Source: Micromonospora sp. WMMD882 (GTDB lineage: Bacteria > Actinomycetota > Actinomycetes > Mycobacteriales > Micromonosporaceae). From it: 64,000 nt of DNA. The DNA lies in assembly GCF_027497255.1 (NCBI RefSeq), contig NZ_CP114903.1, forward strand, positions 868,001 through 932,000, written 5' to 3'. The notes below the pieces were generated by a model, which worked only from the letters and a program-made list of their open reading frames with translations, was not told where the DNA came from and searched no databases. The translations under genes were made by a program, and so were the position numbers. The first letter of the stretch is position 1, and every line of letters begins with the position of its first letter. Below, piece by piece: positions 57,035 to 64,000 of this stretch.

Positions 57035-59236
57035 GTGCGAACGAGGCAGGCGCCACCCGGCCCCGGGCCGGCGGTCTTCCGGCACACCGTCGGCAACGCG
57101 CTGGTCCTGCACGTAGGGGAGCGGATCAGCGCGGCGGCCCGGTCGCTGGCGTTGGCGATCGCCGCCGACCCCGACCACGACATCGTCGTGCTCGACCTGC
57201 ACGACGACCTGCCGGCCGGCGTCTGGGCGTCGCTCGCCGCCGTGCTGAACAGGCCCCGGCGCGGTATCCGGCTCGTGGTGTGCGGAGTGCCCGCCGACAC
57301 CGCGGCCCTCGCCGCGCAGTGGCTCTGCGACCGGCTGCGCCGGCCGGTCGTCACACCGCACGGACGGCCGATCCGCACGGCGAGCGGCACGCTGTTCGCG
57401 GTTGCCGCGTCGGGTGGCGGCTGGGTCCGCTACCGGCCGCGCCGGCAGCCCGTCCGGGAGTCCACCCGCTATCCCGCGCCGGCCTGGGACACGGCCGCCG
57501 CGCGGTTCACGCCGACCAGCGCGACGGGCGCCGTCGAGCCCATCCCCGCCGGCGTCTGGATCCGGGACAGCCGCGACCCGGGCGTGGTCGGCAGCCGCTG
57601 GCCCTGGCTGGCCGCCGCGGTGCCCTGCCAACCCGAGGCGATGACCGTCGTGCTCGGTTGCCCCGGCACGCCGCCCCTGGCCGTCGACGACGTGGCCCGC
57701 TTCTGGCGCGGGCTCGACCCGGACGGCCGGCGGCACGCCCGGTTCGTCCAGTACGGGCCGGTCCAGTCGTCCGCCGGGGAGCTGCTGGGCCAGCGTCTCG
57801 CCGACGTGCTGGCGTCACCCGTGGTGTGCCTCACCGGCATCCCCGTCGGCCGACCCGACCGGCCGGAGCTGCGCACCGTCACCGCCGACGGCCGCCTCGG
57901 CTGGCAGCCCCTCGTCCGGGAGCTCGCCTTCACGCCGCGCGCCGCCCCCGCCGCGGCGGCCGTACCGCCCCGGATCCTGAGCCACCAGGCGCCGGCGCTG
58001 CTCGGCGACCCGGTCGGCCCGCTGACCTACCGCTACGCCCGGGACGCGGTCGTCGAGATCGTCCAGTCCGGGCTGTGGATCCGCGCCGCCGGGACGCCGC
58101 GTCACGCCGTACGCGTCCGCGCCCACCCGGCCGACCCGGACCGGCACGCCCTCATCGTCGACGACACGTTCCCGGCCCGGGTACGACGTTTCCGTGAGCT
58201 CGCCGAGGACCTGGCCGCCCGCCTGGACCCGGCCACCCGCGCGCGCAGCGTGCTGCGCCTCGCGTCGGCGGTGGCCACCGGCCCCGGGTGGCCCGCCGGC
58301 GACGTGGACGGCGACCCGGACGACGCCCTGACGTACCGGTTCACGGCCGCCGACCTGGCCCTCGACGAGGTGGCCCCGGACGACCTGGCCCGCGACGACG
58401 TGACCTTGGGCGCCCTGGCCCGCGACGACGTGGTCCGTGTCGCGCCGTCGCTCGGAGCAGGACCACCGGCGGGTGCGGCGCCGACCCGTCCACCGGCCCC
58501 CGCCCCGCCGGACGGACTCGACGCCGCGCGTGCCTGGCTGCGGCAGCGGTTCGGTACGGAGTTCGACACCGCCGCCAGCGCCATCTCCCGGCTGGTCGCC
58601 GAGCACCCCCCGCTGCGGGACGGCGACGAGCCGGTGACCGACGCGGTCGCCGTGCGGCTCTACCTGTCCGCCGCGGGACGGGCCGTGGACCGGGCCCTGC
58701 GCTCCGACCCGGACGCGGACGACGGCGCGCTGCTGTTCGCCAGGTGCGTGCTGGCCGGCGCGGGGCGGCTGCCGGCCCACCGGGGCGCCACCTGGCTGTC
58801 GGCCGACCTGTCCGCCGCCGAGCTGCGTGGGATCGCCGCTCGGCGGGTGCTCACCGAACCGGGATTCACCCACGCGCTCACCGAGCCGCCGGTGACCGCT
58901 GCCGGCAACGTCGACGTGCTGCTGTGGTCGATGACCGCCCGCCTGACCCGCCTGCTGGAGCCGGTGGGCGAGCAGCACGTCGACCACCGGGTGATCTTCC
59001 TGCCCGGCGTCCGGTTCGTGGTGCTGGAGGTGACGGCGCCGGGGCGGGACCGGCCCGGTCGGGTGCTGCTGCGGGAGTTGGCCGCCGACGAGCCGGCCCG
59101 GCATCCCGGCCCGTTCGACGCGCTCGCCTCGACGTCCCTGCTGCGCAGCCTCGACCGGTGGACGGCGACGGGCCGGCGCAGCCGGGTCGGTCCGGCGGCG
59201 GCGGCCCGCTTCACCCGCCTGCCGGGTCTGGTCTGA
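57035..59236 (+). CDS. ESX-associated protein with degenerate ADP-ribosyltransferase-like domain, paralogue 2
   Basis: 733 residues, paralogous to the protein encoded at 50602-53241 over both ends: 'HTVGNALVLHVGERIS', 'IVVLDLHDDLPAGVWAS', 'MTVVLGCPGTPPLAVDDVARFW', and in the C-terminal domain 'HRGATW' (~583), 'LLWSMTARLTRLLEP' and 'VIFLPGVRFVVLEV' (~654). The linker is shorter and contains Leu-Ala-Arg-Asp-Asp-Val-type repeats. The transferase Glu is again missing. The pair flanks the EccA-type gene, suggesting they work with it, perhaps as two arms of one complex (inference). GTG start with GAGGGGGA upstream. Confidence 0.7.
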   Translation: MRTRQAPPGPGPAVFRHTVGNALVLHVGERISAAARSLALAIAADPDHDIVVLDLHDDLPAGVWASLAAVLNRPRRGIRLVVCGVPADTAALAAQWLCDRLRRPVVTPHGRPIRTASGTLFAVAASGGGWVRYRPRRQPVRESTRYPAPAWDTAAARFTPTSATGAVEPIPAGVWIRDSRDPGVVGSRWPWLAAAVPCQPEAMTVVLGCPGTPPLAVDDVARFWRGLDPDGRRHARFVQYGPVQSSAGELLGQRLADVLASPVVCLTGIPVGRPDRPELRTVTADGRLGWQPLVRELAFTPRAAPAAAAVPPRILSHQAPALLGDPVGPLTYRYARDAVVEIVQSGLWIRAAGTPRHAVRVRAHPADPDRHALIVDDTFPARVRRFRELAEDLAARLDPATRARSVLRLASAVATGPGWPAGDVDGDPDDALTYRFTAADLALDEVAPDDLARDDVTLGALARDDVVRVAPSLGAGPPAGAAPTRPPAPAPPDGLDAARAWLRQRFGTEFDTAASAISRLVAEHPPLRDGDEPVTDAVAVRLYLSAAGRAVDRALRSDPDADDGALLFARCVLAGAGRLPAHRGATWLSADLSAAELRGIAARRVLTEPGFTHALTEPPVTAAGNVDVLLWSMTARLTRLLEPVGEQHVDHRVIFLPGVRFVVLEVTAPGRDRPGRVLLRELAADEPARHPGPFDALASTSLLRSLDRWTATGRRSRVGPAAAARFTRLPGLV

Positions 59237-59333
59237 TCCCGGCGCCGCCCCGTCCGCCGCACGGCGGGCGGTGTGGCAGGGCGTACCGGATGCCGGCGTC
59301 GACGCCCCGGACCGTCTCGTCTAGAAAGGAGGC

Positions 59334-60950
59334 ATGATCGACACCGCGTACCGTGTGAGCCCGCTGCGCTCGACCGACCCCGAGCGGCTGGGCGGTTACC
59401 TGCTCGTCGGTCGGCTCGGCGTGGGCGGTATGGGGGTGGTCTACCTCGCGGAGAGCGAGGACGGCAGCTACGTCGCGATCAAGCTCATCCACCCGGACCT
59501 CGCCGCCGATCCCGAGTTCGGCGGGCGGTTCCGCGGCGAGGTGGAGCGGGCCCGGCAGGTGCCGCCGTTCTGCACCGCCGAGTTCCTCGACGCCGACCTC
59601 GACCACGACCCGCCGTACCTGGTCGTCGAGTACATCGACGGCCCCAGCCTGGACGAGGTCGTCGCCGAGCGTGGGCCGCTGCGCGGCGGCGCGTTGCACT
59701 CGCTGGCGGTGGGCGTGGCCACCGCGCTGACCGGCATCCACGGCGCGGGCATCATCCACCGCGATCTGAAACCGGGCAACGTCCTGCTGGCCCCGGGCAG
59801 CCCCAAGGTGATCGACTTCGGGATCGCCCGCCCGTTCGAGATCACCAACCGGCACACCCGTACCGACGTCCTGGTGGGCACGGTGGCCTACATGGCGCCG
59901 GAGCGGTTCTCCGACCAGACGGATTCGCCGGTCACCGCCGCCGCCGACGTGTTCGCCTGGGGCTGCGTGATCACCTTCGCCGGCACCGGGCGGACACCGT
60001 TCAGCGGTGACTCGCCGGCCGCGACCGCGGCCCGCATCCTGACCCAACCGCCCAGACTGGACGGACTCCCGGAAGCCCTGCGGGAGCCGGTACGGCGGGC
60101 CCTGGCACGGGACCCCGCCGACCGGCCGACCGCGCCGGACCTGCTCGCCATGCTGCTGGAACACCAGCCCACGTCCCCTCCGGCGCGCCCCGGGCGGCAG
60201 CCCTCGCCGGAACCCGGGCGGCGGTCTCCGGCGGGCACCGGGCGGCCCGACCGGGCGGCCCGCCGCAGGAGGGCGTCGCTGGCCGCGTTGGCGCTGCTCC
60301 CGCTGGTCGCCGGGGTGACGGTCGCGGTCCTGGCCACGAACGGCGAGGACGACCCCGGGCCGGGCGCCGCCCCGCCCGTGGCGTCGGCCGGTCCGTCGCT
60401 GCCGGTGGGCGTGACGCCCACCCCGTCGTCCGGCGCGCGGCGGACGCCCCGGCCCACGCCCTCGTCCCCGGCGGGGCAGCCGGGTCGACCGGCGACCACG
60501 TCGGCCGACCCCGCCCCGTCCCCGACGACGTCACCCGCCCGGACCCAGGCCTCCGCGAACCCGTCCGGGCGGAACCTGGCCCTCGGCCGGCCCGCCCGGG
60601 CGTCCAGCGAGGAGGGTGGCGCGCGGATCGCCTCCTACGCCGTCGACGGCGACCCCGAAAGCCGGTGGGGCAGCCAGTTCAGCGACCCCCAGTGGCTGAG
60701 CGTGGACCTCGGCGGGCTGTGGCGGATCAGCGAGGTCGTGCTGCGCTGGCAGCGATCCCACGCCGCCACGTACCGGGTGGACGTCTCCCCGGACGGCCAG
60801 CGGTGGACGACGGTGTACGAGACCTCGACCGGCGAGGGCGGGGTGGTGCACGTCGCCACCGGCGACGTCGCCGGCCGGTACGTCCGGATGTACGGCACGC
60901 GGCGCGGCGGGTCCTACGGCTACTCCCTCTGGGAGCTGGAGGTGCGCTGA
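59334..60950 (+). CDS. Membrane Ser/Thr protein kinase with discoidin-like (F5/8C) ectodomain
   Basis: 538 residues. The kinase domain (~20-275) has the Gly loop GRLGVGGMGVVY, Lys50 in VAIKLIHP, catalytic HRDLKPGN (~142) and DFG (~161). A Pro/Arg-rich stretch follows, then one membrane helix (~314-336), a Pro/Ser/Thr-rich wall linker, and an F5/8 type C/CBM32-like domain (~412-538; 'NLALGRPARASSEEGG' to 'YSLWELEVR'). The ectodomain probably binds a sugar or surface ligand and passes the signal to the cytoplasmic kinase. It ends the ESX operon; likely targets are cytoplasmic ESX proteins. Strong AAAGGAGG ribosome site before the ATG. Confidence 0.92.
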   Translation: MIDTAYRVSPLRSTDPERLGGYLLVGRLGVGGMGVVYLAESEDGSYVAIKLIHPDLAADPEFGGRFRGEVERARQVPPFCTAEFLDADLDHDPPYLVVEYIDGPSLDEVVAERGPLRGGALHSLAVGVATALTGIHGAGIIHRDLKPGNVLLAPGSPKVIDFGIARPFEITNRHTRTDVLVGTVAYMAPERFSDQTDSPVTAAADVFAWGCVITFAGTGRTPFSGDSPAATAARILTQPPRLDGLPEALREPVRRALARDPADRPTAPDLLAMLLEHQPTSPPARPGRQPSPEPGRRSPAGTGRPDRAARRRRASLAALALLPLVAGVTVAVLATNGEDDPGPGAAPPVASAGPSLPVGVTPTPSSGARRTPRPTPSSPAGQPGRPATTSADPAPSPTTSPARTQASANPSGRNLALGRPARASSEEGGARIASYAVDGDPESRWGSQFSDPQWLSVDLGGLWRISEVVLRWQRSHAATYRVDVSPDGQRWTTVYETSTGEGGVVHVATGDVAGRYVRMYGTRRGGSYGYSLWELEVR

Positions 60951-61078
60951 GCCGCCACGTATCCAGGAGAGCGCGCTGTCCGCCGCCGGCGACCGCCCCA
61001 CTTCACCGAAACGAAGTCGATCAGCGAGGCGGAGCGGGCCGAGCGCGCGGGCGCGGTCGAGCGCCGGAGCGGGGGCGA

Positions 61079-64000
61079 CTACGGGTCCGCCCGGCCGGCC
61101 AGTGCCCGGGAGGGCGACGGATCGACCCCGTACCCGGCCAGCCGGCGGGTGAGCCGGCGCAGGTCCCAGCGGGCGCCGAGGACGGCGTACCGCTGCGCCG
61201 CCTCACCTCCGGCCCGGGCCGCCTCGTGCGGACGCCGGCGGGCCGCGAGCAGCACCGCCGCGTCCTCCAGCGCCGCGGCCAGCTCCGTCACCCGCCCCAC
61301 CGCCCGGTAGCGCGCCGCCGCGGCCAGCGCGGGCTCCGGATCGCCGGTGAGCAGCGCCCGGCAACGCTGCGCGGCCGGACGCGCCCGCGCGGCCCGCACC
61401 TCCCGCGCCGCCTCGTCGGCGCAGACCGCCGCCGCCCGTTCGGCCAGGTCACGCTGTCCCACCCGCAGCGCGAGGCGGACGACGTCGGGCAGCCACTGGT
61501 GCCGCAGCATCACCGGGGCGTACTCGGGCGTCAGCAGCGGGTCGAGCAGGTGCAGGGCGCGCTCCGGACGGCCCTGCCGTTCGGCGACGAGCGCCCGGGC
61601 GACCAGCAGGAAGTCGCCGCACTCCCGCTCGGCTTCGGTGGCCGGCCACAGCTCGGGCGCGTCGAGGTGCCCACCGGCCAGGACGTCGTCGTCGCGGCGC
61701 GCCGCGACCAGCGCGGCCACCCCGTGCAGCAGGGCGGCCACCGCGGCCGGCTCCCGCATCCCGAGCAGGGTGGCGCCGGGCAGGTCGTCGGTGACCGCGC
61801 CGACCACCGACAACACGTCATCCCACCGGCCCGACCAGTAGTGGCCCACCGCCGAGGCGACGTGCAGCCCGGACGGCAGCCGGTGCCGCAGCGCGAACAG
61901 CGCCGCCTCCCGGAGCGTCCGCTCGGCCTCCTCCGGCCGGTCCAGGTTCTGCAACGTGAACACCCGGTTGTCCAGCAGGTCCAGGTACAAGCCGGCGAAG
62001 GCCGGATGGTCGCGCATGACGTCCAGGGCGCGGTCCACGTGCTTCAACGCCCGTTCGTGATCGCGGCGCACCGTGTTAGTCAACCAGGTGACGCGCAGCG
62101 CGAACACCGCGTCGTACGGCTGGTTCGCGGCAAGCGCCACGGCGTGGGCCGCCGCCGCCGTCCGGTCCGCCCGGTCCAGGTCGTCGAGCGGGCCCCTGAG
62201 GAACGTGGCCAGCAGCATCCGGTGCCGGTTCCGCCAGAAGCCGGGCACACCGGGCTCCGCCAGCGCCTCCCGGAGGATGTCGAGCGCCGCCGCCACGTCA
62301 CCGGCGCGGTGGGTCAGCAGGGCCAGCAGGTGGCGTATCTCGGCGCGGTCGGCGGGGTCGACGGCGAGCCGCAGCGCCTCCCGGGCCTCGTCCAGCGGCT
62401 GCCGTTCGTCCCGGAAGTCCAGCCGGACCAGCGCGACCAGCAGCCGGACCCGTTCCTGCGGGGTGGTCAGGTCGGCGGCGAGCACCCGGCGCAGCAGCGT
62501 GCCGGCGACCCGCGGCGCCCGGCGGGCCAGCGTGCCGTGCCGGGCGACCAGCCAGGACGTCACCCAGTGGTCCACCGCGGATGGGGCCGCGAGGAGCTGC
62601 TCGGCCACCCGGCCCACCGGGCTGCCGCCGTCGGCCAGCACCTCGGCGGTGTGCCGGTGCAGCGCCGCCCGGGCCGCCGCCGGGATGCTGTCGTAGAGCA
62701 CCTGCCGCAGCAGCGGGTGCCGGAAGGCCAGGTCGGTGTCGACGTCCACGACGACCCGGGCGGCGAGCGCCTCCTCCAGGCTGGCCACCAGGTCTACCGG
62801 GGAGCGGCCGGTCACCGCCCGGACGTCCTCGACGGAGAACCGGACGCCGAGCAGCGCCGCCGTCCGGAGCACCTCCTGGGCGTCGGCCGACAGCGGGTCC
62901 ATGGTGGCGCGGATCGTGGCGAGGAGCGTGCGGGGCGCCTCGATCCGCGCCGGGTCGGAGATGTCGGCCACCCCGTCGACCACCCGGATCTCGCCCCGGC
63001 GCAGCAGCGCGGCGGTCAGCTCGTGGGCGTAGCGGGGATTGCCCGCCGAGACCACGACCACCTCGGCCAGGTTCGGTCCCAGGGGCGCGCCCACCAGGTC
63101 GGTCACCAGACGCTCGACCACCTCCGCCGGTAGGGCGTCCAGGGGCAGCAGGTGTCCCCGCCGGCCGGCGACGGCGCGTCGCAGCCTACCCAGCTCCGGG
63201 TCGTTGGGCTCCGGTCGGGCCGCCGCGACCAGCAGCAACGGCAACCGCCGGGTGGCCGCTACCAGCCGTTCCCAGCACGGCGCCCCGGACGGGTCGGCGG
63301 TGGGCAGGCCGTCCACGACCAGCAGCAGGGGAGCGGTGGCACAGACCTCCCGCACCCGGGCCAGCACCAGGTCGGTCGTCGCCGCCACGGCGCTGTCGTC
63401 GGACCGGCCCGGCCCGCTGCCGGCGTGGTCGACGGGCAGCTCCAGGGCCCGCGTCAGCGCCGGCAGCGGAACGTGCCGGTCCTCGTCCCGGACGGCGCCC
63501 CGGGCGACCTGGCAACCGGAGGCGGCGGCGTCGGCGAACGCGGCGGCGAGCAACGCGCTCTTGCCGATGCCGGCCTCGCCCTCGACCCAGACCGCCGTGC
63601 CCTGACCAGCGGCGAGCGCCGTGAGCAGACCGCGCAGCCGGCGCGCCTCCTCGCCCCGGCCCGGCAGCGGCTCCGACGCGGGGTCCGCATGCCCCGGTCG
63701 GCCCTCCCGCGCCGGCCGGGCCGGGCGGCCACCGCTGTCCAGCGCGTCGGCCCGCCCATCCCGACCGCCGCCGGTGGCGGCCCGCCCACCGCGACTGTCG
63801 AGTGCGTCGGCCCGCCCACCGCGACTGTCGAGTGCGTCGGCCCCGTCATCCCGGCCGCCGCGGGCGTCGGCCGTGGCGGCGACGATCCCGTACAGGCGGG
63901 TGAGGCCGGCGGCGGGCTCGACCCCGAGCTCGGATCGCAACGACTCCCGGACCCGGTGGTAGACGCCCAGCGCCTCCCGGTGCCGACCACGGCGGTACAG
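61079..64000 (-). CDS. SARP-type regulator with AAA+ ATPase and helical repeat region (5' end outside window)
   Basis: The frame is open at the right edge; ~973 residues are visible. The first visible residues (GRHREALGVYHRVRESLRSELGVEPAAGL) are the end of a bacterial transcriptional activation (BTAD) domain, as in AfsR/DnrI/RedD regulators. A linker with ADALDSRGGR repeats follows, then an AAA+ ATPase domain with Walker A EGEAGIGKS, Walker B-like LLLVVDGLP and an arginine-rich sensor region, then TPR-like helices to the end. An N-terminal OmpR-type DNA-binding domain should lie outside the window. Such SARP-LAL proteins activate nearby biosynthetic or stress genes. The gene converges with the kinase gene. 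Confidence 0.85.
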   Translation of the reverse strand: MYRRGRHREALGVYHRVRESLRSELGVEPAAGLTRLYGIVAATADARGGRDDGADALDSRGGRADALDSRGGRAATGGGRDGRADALDSGGRPARPAREGRPGHADPASEPLPGRGEEARRLRGLLTALAAGQGTAVWVEGEAGIGKSALLAAAFADAAASGCQVARGAVRDEDRHVPLPALTRALELPVDHAGSGPGRSDDSAVAATTDLVLARVREVCATAPLLLVVDGLPTADPSGAPCWERLVAATRRLPLLLVAAARPEPNDPELGRLRRAVAGRRGHLLPLDALPAEVVERLVTDLVGAPLGPNLAEVVVVSAGNPRYAHELTAALLRRGEIRVVDGVADISDPARIEAPRTLLATIRATMDPLSADAQEVLRTAALLGVRFSVEDVRAVTGRSPVDLVASLEEALAARVVVDVDTDLAFRHPLLRQVLYDSIPAAARAALHRHTAEVLADGGSPVGRVAEQLLAAPSAVDHWVTSWLVARHGTLARRAPRVAGTLLRRVLAADLTTPQERVRLLVALVRLDFRDERQPLDEAREALRLAVDPADRAEIRHLLALLTHRAGDVAAALDILREALAEPGVPGFWRNRHRMLLATFLRGPLDDLDRADRTAAAAHAVALAANQPYDAVFALRVTWLTNTVRRDHERALKHVDRALDVMRDHPAFAGLYLDLLDNRVFTLQNLDRPEEAERTLREAALFALRHRLPSGLHVASAVGHYWSGRWDDVLSVVGAVTDDLPGATLLGMREPAAVAALLHGVAALVAARRDDDVLAGGHLDAPELWPATEAERECGDFLLVARALVAERQGRPERALHLLDPLLTPEYAPVMLRHQWLPDVVRLALRVGQRDLAERAAAVCADEAAREVRAARARPAAQRCRALLTGDPEPALAAAARYRAVGRVTELAAALEDAAVLLAARRRPHEAARAGGEAAQRYAVLGARWDLRRLTRRLAGYGVDPSPSRALAGRADP
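63781..63840 (-). repeat. Two exact 30-bp tandem repeats in the SARP-type gene
   Basis: cccgcccaccgcgactgtcg + agtgcgtcgg occurs twice in a row, next to a third degenerate copy at ~63740-63780. It encodes Ala-Asp-Ala-Leu-Asp-Ser-Arg-Gly-Gly-Arg units of the linker. Confidence 0.9.

Noticed and set aside
43865..60950. Mycosin (MycP) protease gene
   Set aside because: No frame shows the Asp/His/Ser subtilisin motifs in this stretch.
60951..61078. Terminator between the kinase and SARP-type genes
   Set aside because: Only a 5-bp imperfect stem (acttc...gaagt near 61001-61018) was seen; too weak to list.

Overview
The window is chromosomal DNA of very high GC content with strongly C/G-ending codons, GTG starts, ATGA/GTGA gene overlaps and few intergenic gaps. 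The gene types (furA-katG, SARP regulator, secreted GH43 enzymes, ESX-type secretion genes) point to a filamentous actinobacterium, most like Micromonosporaceae; that placement is inference from style and content, not a database match. I see no tRNA, rRNA, CRISPR array or insertion sequence.

Layout. (1) 1-3207: the end of a large protein with a nuclease-like tail, translationally coupled to a UvrD-type helicase that carries a RelE-like N-terminus. (2) 3316-7069: an AraC/GyrI-type regulator divergent from a furA-katG peroxide-defence operon, closed by a strong hairpin at 7085-7123. (3) 7165-18247: a secreted and surface polysaccharide-utilisation island. It holds an SGNH hydrolase, a membrane-anchored GH67-like hydrolase, two secreted GH43 enzymes under a LacI-type operator, and a WxL-like/DUF916-like protein pair. 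The two GH43 genes end in an identical 279-bp module. (4) 18252-38834, minus strand: one long operon. It runs YbaB-like protein, WXG100-like protein, a giant 5,197-residue polymorphic protein, a 317-residue hypothetical protein, two SseB-like proteins, an Imm35-like protein and a GlcNAc-type glycosyltransferase. (5) 39131-60950, plus strand, divergent from (4): an ESX/type VII secretion locus. It holds two WXG100 proteins, a hypothetical protein with a secretion motif, a Pro-rich PPE-like protein, a small helical protein, EccC, EccD, EccB, two paralogous proteins with a degenerate ADP-ribosyltransferase-like domain that flank a beta-helix/EccA-type AAA+ fusion and a second YbaB-like gene, and a Ser/Thr kinase with a discoidin-like ectodomain. 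(6) 61079-64000, minus strand: the C-terminal part of a SARP-type regulator with an ATPase domain, running off the right edge.

How it may work together: the divergent halves (4) and (5) look like one system. The plus arm supplies the secretion channel and ATPases. The minus arm supplies a CpnT-like giant effector with its WXG partner, a YbaB-like protein and candidate immunity proteins. The giant protein has a WXG100-type head, Pro/Gly-rich linkers, a papain-fold deamidase-like domain, a possible GT-A-like domain, an HExxH metalloprotease-like domain, an amidoligase-like domain, a C80-like cysteine peptidase domain between coiled coils, and seven repeated C-terminal modules that look like decayed copies of that peptidase domain. 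No mycosin and no recognisable EccE are encoded here, so the locus is either incomplete or built differently from mycobacterial ESX systems.
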